Assembly: GCF_019797865.1 (NCBI RefSeq)
Contig: NZ_CP081869.1
Coordinates: forward strand, 558,001-622,000
Reading direction: 5' to 3'
Length of the DNA stretch: 64,000 bases
From: Chenggangzhangella methanolivorans
GTDB taxonomy: Bacteria; Pseudomonadota; Alphaproteobacteria; Rhizobiales; Methylopilaceae
This document shows, piece after piece, positions 48,824 to 57,689 of the stretch. Numbering within the stretch: position 1 is the first letter of the stretch; each line of letters begins with the position of its first letter. Below the pieces are notes generated by a model, which saw only the letters and a program-made list of their open reading frames with translations, was not told the DNA's origin and ran no database searches. The translations under genes and the position numbers were made by a program.

Positions 48824-48878
48824 AGCACCAGCCTTCTAAGCTGATGGTCGCTGGTTCGAATCCAGCCGGGGTCGCCAA
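48802..48878 (+). tRNA. tRNA-Arg (anticodon TCT)
   Basis: 77 bases including an encoded CCA. Acceptor stem GGCCCCG pairs with CGGGGTC (one G-T pair), the anticodon loop is CTTCTAA, and the T loop has GGTTCGAATCC. The first 22 bases overlap the integrase coding end. Confidence 0.95.
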
Positions 48879-48931
48879 GACCTTCTCGAGATTTCAGCGC
48901 GCGGTTCGACGGTCGGGCCTCCCCCTGGCCG

Positions 48932-49360
48932 TCAGACCGCGTCCGCCCCGATCGCCGCGAGGCCTGCGCGCGCGACCTCGACGTCCTGATCCGGCAAGCC
49001 CGAGCCGACCCCGATCCCGCCGACGCATTGCCCGTCGAACAGGATCGGCAAGCCGCCCGCGAGATTGGTCAGGCGGCCGCCGGTGGCGCTCGCGAGCCGT
49101 GGCTCCATCTCCGCGTTGAACCGCCCCGTCGGTTGCCGGTGCGAAGCCGCCGTGACCGCCTTGGCCAGAGAGGTCTCGCGCGACAGCAGCTTGGCGCCGT
49201 CGGTGCGCAGAAAAGCGATCAGGTTTCCGCCCTCGTCGACGATCGAGACGTTTTGCGGCGCGCCGATCTCCTCGGCCTTCTGGGAGGCTGCGGCGATCAT
49301 GCGCAGCGCCGCGGCGTGGGTGAGCGCCAGCCTCGGGCGGGTGAATGCGGCTTCCGTCAT
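48932..49360 (-). CDS. GlcG/HbpS-family heme-binding-like protein
   Basis: 142 residues. Family features: ALTHAAALRMIAAASQKAEE, VSIVDEGGNLIAFLRTDGAK, ETSLAKAVTAAS, and FDGQCVGGIGVGSGLPDQD near the end. These proteins bind heme or cofactors and often sit beside oxidoreductases; the role here is unclear. An 11-T run at 49374-49384 lies just before the gene, where homopolymer length may be wrong. Confidence 0.88.
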   Translation of the reverse strand: MTEAAFTRPRLALTHAAALRMIAAASQKAEEIGAPQNVSIVDEGGNLIAFLRTDGAKLLSRETSLAKAVTAASHRQPTGRFNAEMEPRLASATGGRLTNLAGGLPILFDGQCVGGIGVGSGLPDQDVEVARAGLAAIGADAV

Positions 49361-49761
49361 GCGGTTCGAGCCCTTTTTTTTTTTCCAAGCGTTCGCGAGC
49401 GCCGCACGCGATGGGAAGACGCGCCTGCGACCCGTTATACTCCGCCGCGAAGCTGATGCTCCCCCTCGGCTCGCCGCTCGATCATGCGAGCGCGCCAGGC
49501 CGCTGGCCTTCGTCGCCCCTGTCGCAGCGCAACCGGTCCGGCGTCATGTCATGGCGGCGGGGCGGTCGCTTGGAGGTCGCCGTTTCGAGCCGGGCCTTCA
49601 ATCGGCCTTGATGGCGTCCTATATGACAAACACCGACAGGCCGGTGGCGGCGCCGCCGATACGGATCGCGCCGCAGGCAGTCGGATCTCAACACTCGCAT
49701 TGCCGCCTTGCGCGCCGCTCTCGCTGCGACAGCGAAGTCCCGCCAAGGCCTTAAGGAAACG
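49361..49761. other. intergenic, no gene recognised
   Basis: Contains the 11-base T run at 49374-49384 and several overlapping frames of poor composition. I see no supported gene or RNA. Confidence 0.4.
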
Positions 49762-49911
49762 ATGAAGAAGCATACCCACGCCCGCCCCGCCGTCGCGCGG
49801 CAGGCGCCGAACCAGATCCGCACGGCGGTCGCCGCAAAGCGGACCAAGGCCTGGAAGCCGGAACCGAGCGCCATCTCACGCGCCGAATGCGCGAGATCAT
49901 CATTCAGATGA
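49762..49911 (+). CDS. very small basic protein
   Basis: 49 residues (MKKHTHARPAVARQAPNQIR, then TAVAAKRTKAWKPEPSA). AAGGAAA lies 3-4 bases before the ATG, and an intrinsic terminator follows 30 bases after the stop, which supports a short transcription unit. It could also be the end of an unrecognised longer frame. Confidence 0.35.
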   Translation: MKKHTHARPAVARQAPNQIRTAVAAKRTKAWKPEPSAISRAECARSSFR

Positions 49912-49940
49912 TCGGCTGACGCCGGCCCTCCACTCCAAGC

Positions 49941-49968
49941 AAGCCCGCCCTCAAAGGCGGGCTTTTTT
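49941..49968 (+). terminator. intrinsic terminator
   Basis: AAGCCCGCC-CTCAAA-GGCGGGC followed by TTTTTT, a textbook Rho-independent terminator on the + strand. Confidence 0.9.
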
Positions 49969-50107
49969 GTTCCCGGAGAGCGGCGACGCCACGGGCGAGG
50001 ACGGACGGCCGGACCAGTCCGTCGGGCTCGTCCCGGGGGGTCCATTCTTGGCGCAAGGTTACGAAGCGTCTGCTTAGGCGAGCCGGGTCGCCAAGCCGGC
50101 GACGCCG

Positions 50108-50509
50108 TCAGCCGAACGCCTTCGCGGCGAAAAAGCCGACGGTGGCGGCGAAGGCGGTGAGGATCGCGCCCCACGTCATGTCGACGATCGCCATCGTCAT
50201 CGGAAAGCCCCGCGTCACCGCGAGGTTCGTAAGATCGTAGGTTCCGTAAGCCACGAGCCCGAACAACGCGCCGGAGACAAGCGCCGTGGTCCATTGGCCG
50301 CTCGCAAGCGCGGGCGAGATCGCGAAATACACCACGCCGACGACGTAGAGCAGATAGAAGGCCGCGGCCGCGACGAGGTTCGGGTCCGGCGCCATGAGCT
50401 CGCCGAGCTGGACGCGGTAGAACTCGCGCGCCACGAAGCCGAGCCAGATCGCGTCGGCGGCCAGGAACGCCGCGGCCGCAGCCGCGTAGGCGACGAGATA
50501 AATCTTCAT
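50108..50509 (-). CDS. DUF2177-family membrane protein
   Basis: About 133 residues with four predicted membrane helices (first YLVAYAAAAAAFLAADAIWL; then FYLLYVVGVVYFAISPALAS, ALVSGALFGLVAYGTYDLTN, MTWGAILTAFAATVGFFAAK). DUF2177 proteins are small inner-membrane proteins of unknown function. The gene is 7 bases after the DUF192 gene on the same strand, so they are in one operon. Confidence 0.88.
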   Translation of the reverse strand: MKIYLVAYAAAAAAFLAADAIWLGFVAREFYRVQLGELMAPDPNLVAAAAFYLLYVVGVVYFAISPALASGQWTTALVSGALFGLVAYGTYDLTNLAVTRGFPMTMAIVDMTWGAILTAFAATVGFFAAKAFG

Positions 50510-50516
50510 GAGGCCA

Positions 50517-50993
50517 TTACGCGCCGATGCGCGGATGGACCACTCTGTCACCCGGCTTCAGCCCGATGCGCTTCGCGGAGCCCGCGAGCAGCTCGACCAC
50601 GTAGCGCGCCGGCCCCTGCGAGGAGACGATGCGGGTCGAAAGCGGCTCGGTGTCCTCGGCGACGCGCAGGACGCGTCCGTCCGCGCCCACGAACACCATG
50701 TCGAGCGACACATAGGTGTTCTGCATCCACATCGAGATTTCCTGCGGCTGCCCGAAATCGAACAGCATGCCGTGGTCCTCGGGCAACGAGCGGCGATACA
50801 TCAGCCCGACCTCGCGCTGCTTCGGCGTGTCGGCGACCTCGATCTGGAAAGTCTTCGCCCCACCGGCTGTCTCGAAGGTCAGCGGCTCGAGCTTCGCCGC
50901 CGCAAGCGCGGCGGAGACGAGCGCGACCGTCATCACGACGGCGAACGCCGCGAGACGTGCGAGAGTGAGGGAGGCGACTGCGGCTGCGCGCAT
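50517..50993 (-). CDS. DUF192-family exported protein
   Basis: 158 residues. Signal peptide (VVMTVALVSAALAAA, about 20-33) and the DUF192 fold: QIEVADTPKQREVGLMYRRS, GMLFDFGQPQEISMWMQNTY, SLDMVFVGADGRV, VLELLAG-like helix (VVELLAGSAKRIGLKPGDRV). Periplasmic, function unknown. The ATG at 50993 is used because earlier residues belong to the cold-shock gene region. Confidence 0.9.
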   Translation of the reverse strand: MRAAAVASLTLARLAAFAVVMTVALVSAALAAAKLEPLTFETAGGAKTFQIEVADTPKQREVGLMYRRSLPEDHGMLFDFGQPQEISMWMQNTYVSLDMVFVGADGRVLRVAEDTEPLSTRIVSSQGPARYVVELLAGSAKRIGLKPGDRVVHPRIGA

Positions 50994-51004
50994 CTGCGCG
51001 GCGC

Positions 51005-51597
51005 TCAGTGCGACGACGGCCCGCCGCCGGGTCCGTCCGGCCGGACCTCCGCCGCCATCAGGCCCTTGGGCCCGTTGCCGAAGCGCGCGAACACCTTCTG
51101 GCCGGGCCTGAGCTCCATGATGCCGAAGCGGCGCAGCGTCTCCATGTGGACGAAGATGTCCTCGGATCCGTCGCCGCGGGTCAGGAAGCCGAAGCCGCGC
51201 AGGCGGTTGAACCACTTCACCTCAACGAGCTCGAGCCCGCTCGTCGGCGTCACCGAGACATGGTGCGGGCCGGCGGAAGCTCGCCCGGATGGCGGGCGGT
51301 GGAATCGTCAAGCGACAGCACCCGGAAGGCCTGCGCGCCCTTGGGACGCAGCTGCGCCTCGCAGACGATGCGGGCGCCCTCGTTGGCGGTCTGGAAGCCG
51401 TCGCGGCGCATGCAGGTGACGTGCAGCAGGACGTCGGGTCCCCCGTCGTCCGGCACGATGAAGCCATAGCCCTTGGCGACGTCGAACCATTTGATCACGC
51501 CGGACACCTCGTAGAGATCGACAGGGTCGACCTCCGCCGCATGTCCTGGCCTCGTCTCTGTCAGAGACGCCGCGCCCTTCGCCCGCTCTTCACTCAT
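51005..51597 (-). CDS. cold-shock protein with two cold-shock domains (one frameshift)
   Basis: About 197 residues. The first domain (VSGVIKWFDVAKGYGFIVPD, DVLLHVTCM) and the second (EVKWFNRLRGFGFLTRGDGS, DIFVHMETLRR) are in different frames, with a break near 51255. The two-domain form is common in Alphaproteobacteria. It binds single-stranded RNA/DNA. It lies 11 bases before the DUF192 gene. Confidence 0.9.
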
Positions 51598-51775
51598 ACG
51601 AACCGCCTGCCCGCAACTTACACCGACGGAAGGGAGCCGCGTCCGACTCGTTCGACTGAAACGATATCATCGAGAACCGCAAACGGAAAGGATGGCGGCC
51701 GGAAGTCCGCGACCATCTCGTTCGGGTCGACCGACGAGGGCTTGAATGAAATCAATCTGGACATCGAAGCGATCG

Positions 51776-52537
51776 CTAGGGACCGAAAATCTCGACGAGG
51801 TCGCCTCTGAGCAACAGGTCGGCGTAGGGGTCGAGATCGGTCGGTTCGCGGTTCGCGATGACGAGGGCCGCGCCCGCGCGCTTGGCCGCGACGGGAAGCG
51901 CCGCCGCGGGATAGACCACGAGCGACGACCCGAGCACGAGGAAGAGATCGGCCTCGCGCGCCGCGGCCTCGGCCCGCATCATCGCCTCGACCGGCATCGC
52001 CTGGCCGAACGAAATCGTGGCGGATTTCACGAGCCCGCCGCAGACGCGGCAGTCTGGCGGGTCGCCGCTCGCCTCGAAGACCGCGCGCACCTCGGTGAGT
52101 TCGTGGCGGGCGCGGCAGTCAAGGCAGGCGGCGTAGGTGCCGTTGCCGTGCAGCTCGATCAGCCGGTCGCGCGGAACGCCCGAGGCCTCGTGCAGGCCGT
52201 CGATGTTCTGCGTGACGACGACCGAGGCCCTGCCCTCCCGCACGAAGCGCGCGATCGCCCGGTGGGCGGCGTTGGGGGCCGCGCCGCGGGTCGCGTCGTC
52301 CATCGTGAATTTGCGCCGCCACGCCTCGCGGCGCATCTCGAGGGAAGAATAAAAATCGTCGAAATCGATCGGGCGATTCTTAGACCAAAGCCCGCCGGGG
52401 CTTCGAAAATCGGGGATTCCGGAGCCGGTCGAGACGCCAGCGCCCGTGAAGACGACCGCTGAGCGCGCGCCGCGGATAAGCGCGTCGAGCGCCGCGATCT
52501 TGCGGTCGTCGTCCTTGCGATCGTCGTCCTGGCTCAT
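51776..52537 (-). CDS. cobB: NAD-dependent protein deacylase (sirtuin)
   Basis: 253 residues. VFTGAGVSTGSGIPDFRSPG, VVTQNIDGLH, catalytic His in IELHGNGTYA, zinc Cys pairs CLDC and CRVC, and SATISFGQAMP, then GSSLVVYPAA. Removes acyl groups from lysines using NAD+. Chromosomal type; the exact substrate class is unknown. Confidence 0.93.
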   Translation of the reverse strand: MSQDDDRKDDDRKIAALDALIRGARSAVVFTGAGVSTGSGIPDFRSPGGLWSKNRPIDFDDFYSSLEMRREAWRRKFTMDDATRGAAPNAAHRAIARFVREGRASVVVTQNIDGLHEASGVPRDRLIELHGNGTYAACLDCRARHELTEVRAVFEASGDPPDCRVCGGLVKSATISFGQAMPVEAMMRAEAAAREADLFLVLGSSLVVYPAAALPVAAKRAGAALVIANREPTDLDPYADLLLRGDLVEIFGP

Positions 52538-52575
52538 ACTTGCATCCCGCGACTGCTCAAGCGCCGGAGGCGACG

Positions 52576-52995
52576 ATGAAATATCTGCACACCATGGTCC
52601 GCGTAAGCGACGTCGACGCCTCGCTGGATTTCTATTGCGCCAAGCTCGGGCTTGAAGAGGTGCGGCGCACGGAAAACGAGAAGGGCCGCTTCACGCTGAT
52701 CTTTCTCGCCCCGCCCGGCCAGCGCGAGGCCCAGGTCGAGCTGACCTACAACTGGGATCCCGAGGCCTATGGCGAGGGCCGCAATTTCGGCCACCTCGCC
52801 TATGAGGTCGACGACATCTATGCGACGTGCGACCGCCTCATGAAGGCCGGCGTCGTCATCAACCGCCCGCCGCGCGACGGGCGCATGGCCTTCATCCGCT
52901 CGCCCGACAACATCTCGATCGAGCTGCTCCAGAAGGGCTCGGCCAAGGAGCCGGCCGAGCCGTGGACGTCGATGGAGAACACCGGCAAGTGGTGA
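52576..52995 (+). CDS. gloA: glyoxalase I (VOC superfamily)
   Basis: 139 residues, from the ATG at 52576 that has GGAGG 5 bases ahead. The ligand set is the GloA one: H5 (KYLHTMVRV), Glu in VELTYNW, His in FGHLAYEVDD, Glu in ISIELLQKG. Converts the hemithioacetal of methylglyoxal and glutathione to lactoylglutathione. Divergent from the sirtuin gene with 38 bases between. Confidence 0.9.
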   Translation: MKYLHTMVRVSDVDASLDFYCAKLGLEEVRRTENEKGRFTLIFLAPPGQREAQVELTYNWDPEAYGEGRNFGHLAYEVDDIYATCDRLMKAGVVINRPPRDGRMAFIRSPDNISIELLQKGSAKEPAEPWTSMENTGKW

Positions 52996-53020
52996 GCTCG
53001 ACGGCCTGAGCCGACGCGGC

Positions 53021-54238
53021 TCAGGCCGCGCACTGCGCCGCGCCGGCGGCGCTCGGGCGATCGTCCTCCGCGAGGATCCGCCGCCCGAGCGCCGTCGTCA
53101 GGACCGCCGCGAGGCCGCCGAACGTCGACACCGCGAAGGCGCCATGCGACCCCCAGAGGTCGATGGCCCAACCGCCGAGGAAAGCGCCCGACGCCATGCC
53201 GACGCCGAGGCCCGTCATCACCCAGGTGACGCCCTCGGTCAGCATGTGGGCCGGAACGCGACCCGCCACGATGCCGAAGGCTGTGATGAAGGTCGGCGAC
53301 ACCGCGACGCCGCTCAGGAACACGAAGACGGCGAGTTGCGCGACGCCGCCTGCGAACAAAAGCGGCGGCTGGGTCAGCGCGACGATCGCCGTCGCGAGCA
53401 CGATCTGGCGGTGGAGCGCCATCTCGGGGCGCGCCGCGCCGAGCGCCACGCCCACCACGAACGATCCGACCGCATAGACGCCGATCACGGCGCTCGCCGC
53501 CCCGGGCGCGCCGAACGCCTTCGTCAGCGCCACCACGCCGACCTCGGTGGCGGCGAAGATGACGCCCATGAAGATCAAGATGAGCGTGACGACCTGCACG
53601 GACTGCAGCCGGATGGCCGAGGTCGAACGTCCGCCGCGCACGGGCGCCGGCCGGGGCTCCGTGGAGCGCTGGAGAAGCAAGGCCGTGACCCCGAGCGCAA
53701 GCATGACCGCCGCGACGGCGACGCCTGCTTCTGGAAACAGCGCGACGCTGATCGCCACGGAAAGCGAGGCGCCCGCGATGTAGACCAATTCGTCCGCCGC
53801 AGATTCGAACGCGAAGGCCGTGGCGAGCGCCGGCCGGTCGCGGAACAGCGCCGTCCAGCGCGCCCGCACGAGCGCCGGGACGCTCGGCATCGCGGCCGCG
53901 AACAGGCTTGCGGCGAACAGCGTCCAGACCGGCCAGCGGAAATGCGCCGCCGCGACCAGCATCGCAAAGGCTGCGACCGACACCACGGTGGCCGGCGCGA
54001 CCACGGGGGTCTGCCCCGCTTTGTCGACGAGCCGCGAGATCTGAGGCGCGATGAGCGCGTTGGCGAGCGCGAAGGTGGCGGCGACCGCGCCGGCGAGCCA
54101 ATAGGCCCCGTGGGTTTGCGACAGCATCGTCACGATCCCGATCGGCGCCATGGCGACCGGCAAACGCGCCACGAAGCCGGCGGCCGCGAAGCCTTTCGCG
54201 CCAGGCGCTTGAAATATCTCGCCATAGGCGGTGAGCAT
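53021..54238 (-). CDS. MFS transporter
   Basis: 405 residues with about 12 hydrophobic helices and a GFVARLPVAMAPIGIVTMLS start, the look of drug/sugar exporters of the YbjJ or similar group. It is divergent from a TetR gene, with two palindromes in the gap, so it is very probably the repressed exporter. The substrate is unknown. Confidence 0.9.
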   Translation of the reverse strand: MLTAYGEIFQAPGAKGFAAAGFVARLPVAMAPIGIVTMLSQTHGAYWLAGAVAATFALANALIAPQISRLVDKAGQTPVVAPATVVSVAAFAMLVAAAHFRWPVWTLFAASLFAAAMPSVPALVRARWTALFRDRPALATAFAFESAADELVYIAGASLSVAISVALFPEAGVAVAAVMLALGVTALLLQRSTEPRPAPVRGGRSTSAIRLQSVQVVTLILIFMGVIFAATEVGVVALTKAFGAPGAASAVIGVYAVGSFVVGVALGAARPEMALHRQIVLATAIVALTQPPLLFAGGVAQLAVFVFLSGVAVSPTFITAFGIVAGRVPAHMLTEGVTWVMTGLGVGMASGAFLGGWAIDLWGSHGAFAVSTFGGLAAVLTTALGRRILAEDDRPSAAGAAQCAA

Positions 54239-54271
54239 GAGAATCCTCGTCTCGTTGGCGCAGAGCTCTTA

Positions 54272-54286
54272 CATACGAGCCGTATG
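54272..54286. promoter_or_regulatory. inverted repeat 1 of the MFS/TetR pair
   Basis: CATACG-AGC-CGTATG, in the gap between the divergent MFS and TetR genes; shares the half-site CATAC with the second repeat. Confidence 0.6.
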
Positions 54287-54300
54287 CGCGAAGACGTAGG

Positions 54301-54319
54301 GACATACATTGCGTATGTC
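54301..54319. promoter_or_regulatory. inverted repeat 2 of the MFS/TetR pair
   Basis: GACATAC-ATTGC-GTATGTC, perfect 7-base arms, 41 bases before the TetR ATG. Probable TetR operator. Confidence 0.65.
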
Positions 54320-54360
54320 AATTGGCGTGCATGGCGTATGTGAGTTCCGTCGAGGGCGTG

Positions 54361-54951
54361 ATGTCGAAGACCCGCAAGGAAATGATCGCGGAGACCCGCG
54401 CGAAGCTGCTGGCGGCCGGCCGACACGCCTTCGCCGAGCAGGGCTACGCCGAGGCTTCGATGGACGACTTCACCGCGAGCGCCGGGCTGACGCGCGGCGC
54501 GCTCTACCATCACTTCGGCGGCAAGACCGGCCTGTTCGAGGCCGTCGCGATGCAGATCGACGACGAGATCACCGAGCGGCTCGACGCCCTCGCAAGCCGA
54601 GCGGCCTCGCCCTGGGAGGCGCTCGTCGAAAGCTGCGTCGCCTATGTCCAGATGGCGCTCGAGCCCGAGGTCCAGCGGATCATGTTTCGCGACGGTCCGG
54701 CGGTGCTCGGCGATCCGTCGAGCTGGCCGAACGCCAGCGCCTGCATCGCCTTCGTCACCGGGCAAGTCGAGGCCTGCCGCGCCGCCGGCGTCCTGTCCGA
54801 CGTCGATCCGGAAGCGGCCGCGCGGCTCCTCAACGGCGCGACCAGCGACGCCGCCCAGTGGATCGCGAACGCCAAGAACCCGGAGGGCGTGTCCGCCAAG
54901 GCGGTCGCGGCGCTACGCGCCATGCTGGACGGGCTGAGAAGAGCCGACTGA
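54361..54951 (+). CDS. TetR/AcrR-family repressor
   Basis: 196 residues. HTH at about 10-55 (AGRHAFAEQGYAEASMDDFT, then GLTRGALYHHFGGK) and a TetR_C-like ligand domain. The ATG at 54361 follows GAGGG; an ATG at 54322 lies beside the operator and is less likely. It probably controls the divergent MFS exporter. Confidence 0.9.
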   Translation: MSKTRKEMIAETRAKLLAAGRHAFAEQGYAEASMDDFTASAGLTRGALYHHFGGKTGLFEAVAMQIDDEITERLDALASRAASPWEALVESCVAYVQMALEPEVQRIMFRDGPAVLGDPSSWPNASACIAFVTGQVEACRAAGVLSDVDPEAAARLLNGATSDAAQWIANAKNPEGVSAKAVAALRAMLDGLRRAD

Positions 54952-55022
54952 CGCCTGGCGGAGCCGCTGCCCGCAGCCCCGCTCCAAATCGGCGCCTCGA
55001 GAGAAGAGCGCCGCCCCTGCCC

Positions 55023-56062
55023 TCACGCCTTGACGGAGGGCGGCGTGGCGGCGGTCACGGTGCCGGCCGCGCGCCACGGGCTCTTGCCGAGGCCGAATTT
55101 CTCCAGCCGGTCCAGCAGCGCCCAGAAGATCGGCGCCTGCCGGCCCTTCAGCGGCGAGAGCGCCCACGGGTCGAGCCCGACGAAGGGCAGGAACGGGTTG
55201 CGCCGCGCGTAGGCCCAGATCTCGACGCGCGTCGAGGGCCGAACGCTCGCGCCGCGAGCGTGGAAGCCGGAGGTGTCGGCGACGACGAGCGTGTTGGCCG
55301 GCACCGCAAATTTCTGCGGCGCGGGCAAGGCCATGCGCTTCAGGTCCCGCGCGGTGACGCGGAACGAGCCGCGCGAGGACAGCCGGTCGAGCTTCGAGGC
55401 GTTGACGCTCATTCGCCGCTCCCAGGCGAGCCGCCGCTTGGTGGGGCGGTGGGAGCCGGGAACGTAGACGAACGGCCCGAGATCCTCCTCGACGTCATGG
55501 AGGAACAGCCACGCCTTCATGGTCGGATGGAACGTGTCGGCGTGCACCGAGGTCTGCGGGTCGGTCGCGGACCTGTCGACCTGCGCGAACACCGTCTGCA
55601 CATAGACGATCGGCTCGGCGTCATAGGTCGAGACGTAGCGCACGAGGTTCTGGAAGGCGTCGCCGTTCACCGCTTTGTCGGTCGCCGGCATCTTCTTCAG
55701 GATTTGCGGATCGAGCGCGATCCGGCGGGTGATGGCGTCGCCTGCTTCATCTCGCGGACCGGGGCTTCTGTGCGGCCGATCTCGTCGACGAGCGCGCGAA
55801 ACTGATCTTCGGGCAGGAAGTTGCGCTTCAGAATAAAGCCGTTCGCGGCGAACTCCGCCCGGTCCTCGGGCGAAAGCCGTGAGGCGAGCTTGGCGCGGCG
55901 CGCCTCCGCCATGCGATTCGCGAGCCGCACGCGCCAGACATGGAGCCCGCGCTCATTGAGCCTGACGTCGCCAAGAATGCGATTGTCGCAGAACGACTTG
56001 GCGCCCGTGAAGATCTGCGCGGCCCAGACCGGGGCCAGCAACCAGCGCAACGCTGTCGTCAT
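55023..56062 (-). CDS. phytanoyl-CoA dioxygenase-family protein (one frameshift)
   Basis: About 346 residues. An N-terminal helical region (EDRAEFAANGFILKRNFLPE), then after a break near 55735 the Fe(II)/2-oxoglutarate core: TSVHADTFHPTMKAWLFLHD (H-x-D iron ligands), LGPFVYVPGSH, and a distal His with Arg (GFHARGASVRPSTRVEIWAY). It would hydroxylate an unknown substrate. Confidence 0.8.
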
Positions 56063-56609
56063 CTTGGCGGCTCCCTTTCGGCAGGCGCATCCGAGCGCGC
56101 CGCCCTTTGCGCCACCACTAGCGCGCCACGTCGCCCGTGTCGCGGCCCGCGTCCACGCCTTGTCAGAACCGCTGACGAGAATGTGACGGACGGTCGCACC
56201 TGAGGGCCTGACTACGTATCTGCACACCGCCTCGACGGCCGAGAAAGACAGCGGGTCGATCATTTCGAGCCGGGAGATCTCGGCCGGCAAGACTGAGCGC
56301 TCTTAGGCTGAATGAACCACGCGCCTTAGACAATAGTGCAATCAAGGGCTTAGCCAGATCGACGCAACGCGCCCGAATCTTTTCAGGTCTTTTTCTCAGT
56401 CCATAAAAAAATTAACTACAATAAACTGGCACATCTCAGTTTGAGACAAACTCTCCCTGGCGCGCCAGAATCTATTTCCTCGACAAATCAGAGTTAACGT
56501 CGAGGCCGTTTCTTACCGGCAAAAATCGTCCACTTGCCAATGGTAAACAAACAATTAATTCTTATTTCCAACCGGAGCGGCGGGTGGCGGCTCCGATCGG
56601 AGCGGTCGC
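56063..56609. other. long AT-rich intergenic region before rpfF
   Basis: About 550 bases without a supported gene. The part from 56330 to 56580 is far more AT-rich than the surroundings, and probably holds the rpfF promoter and its regulatory sites, although I could not fix a clear -35/-10 pair. Confidence 0.45.
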
Positions 56610-57629
56610 ATGTCGATTACGATGACGATGCCGGAGGCGACGCCTTTCATGCGGCTCAGCGAGGCGAGGCGGCGTCTGCAGGCGGCCTTCGCGCCGCCGG
56701 CTCGGCGCGCGGAAGCCGACGCCGAGACCACGGCGGGAGAGCGGCTCGCGCTCGAGACCTACGCCGAGATCGAGATCGAACACGACGCCGCGCTCGAGAC
56801 GTCGTGGTGCTGGATGAACCCGATCGGCGCGCCGAGCTTCACGCCCGGCCTGCTGCGGGATCTCTCGGCCCACCAGCGGCTGATCCGCGAAGCCTTCGAC
56901 ACCGCTTCCGCGGACGCGCCGGCGCCGATCAAGCACGCAGTGTTCGCCTCGCGCCTTCCGGGCATCTACAATCTCGGCGGCGACCTCGGCCTCTTCGCAG
57001 GCTGGATCCGCAACCGCGACCGGGAGGGCCTCGCCACCTACGCTCGCGCCTGCATCGACGTGCTGCACGAGAACCAGATCGCCTTCGACAAGCCGGTGAT
57101 CACCGTGGCGCTCGTCCAGGGCGACGCGCTTGGCGGGGGCTTTGAGGCGGCGCTGTCCTGCGACGTCATCGTGGCCGAGCGCGGCTCGAAGTTCGGCCTG
57201 CCCGAGATCCTCTTCAACCTCTTCCCCGGAATGGGCGCCTACAGCCTTCTGGCGCGCCGCCTCGGCGGGGCCCAGGCCGAGCGCTTCATCGCAAGCGGCA
57301 AGCTCTACACGGCCGAAGAGCTCCACGCCCTCGGCCTCGTGCAGGTGCTCGCCGAGCCGGGCCAGGGCGTCGCCGAGACCCATCGGCTGCTGACCCGCAA
57401 CCAGCGCCGCCACAACGGGCTTTCGGCGCTGTTCCGCGCCGGCCGCCGCGCCGCTCCGATCCCTTATCAGGAGCTGCTCGACATCACCGAGATCTGGGTC
57501 GACGCCGCGCTGAACCTCGAGGAGCAGGACCTGCGCAAGATGGAGCGCCTGACCTCCGCGCAGGACAAGCGCCTGATCGCGAGCTCCGTGATGAGCGACG
57601 ACGTGCGCCGCGCCGCCGGCGCTCTCTGA
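56610..57629 (+). CDS. rpfF: DSF-family signal synthase (RpfF-like crotonase)
   Basis: 339 residues in the crotonase fold. YNLGGDLGLFAGWIRNRDRE, DALGGGFEAALSCDVIVAE and KFGLPEILFNLFPGMGAYSL are the RpfF signature. E179 and E199 are 20 residues apart, just like the catalytic Glu pair E141/E161 of Xanthomonas RpfF, which makes cis-2-unsaturated fatty acids from acyl-ACP by dehydration and thioester cleavage. The first 45 residues are an N-terminal extension. GGAGCGG precedes the ATG. The neighbour is an RpfC-like sensor, so the assignment is strong. Confidence 0.88.
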   Translation: MSITMTMPEATPFMRLSEARRRLQAAFAPPARRAEADAETTAGERLALETYAEIEIEHDAALETSWCWMNPIGAPSFTPGLLRDLSAHQRLIREAFDTASADAPAPIKHAVFASRLPGIYNLGGDLGLFAGWIRNRDREGLATYARACIDVLHENQIAFDKPVITVALVQGDALGGGFEAALSCDVIVAERGSKFGLPEILFNLFPGMGAYSLLARRLGGAQAERFIASGKLYTAEELHALGLVQVLAEPGQGVAETHRLLTRNQRRHNGLSALFRAGRRAAPIPYQELLDITEIWVDAALNLEEQDLRKMERLTSAQDKRLIASSVMSDDVRRAAGAL

Positions 57630-57689
57630 ACGACCGATTGAGCCCTGCCGGGCCTCAGCGAGGCGTCGGGATCTCGCGGTCCCGGCGCC

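Noticed and set aside
47627..48878. Duplicate of the tRNA-Arg end as a left attachment site inside the window
   Set aside because: I found no second stretch resembling the tRNA 5' or 3' half; short matches such as TCGAATCCA near 40045 are inside a good coding gene and too short.
53144..54343. 399-residue open frame antisense to the MFS gene
   Set aside because: His/Arg/Asp-rich shadow; the - strand encodes a normal membrane transporter.
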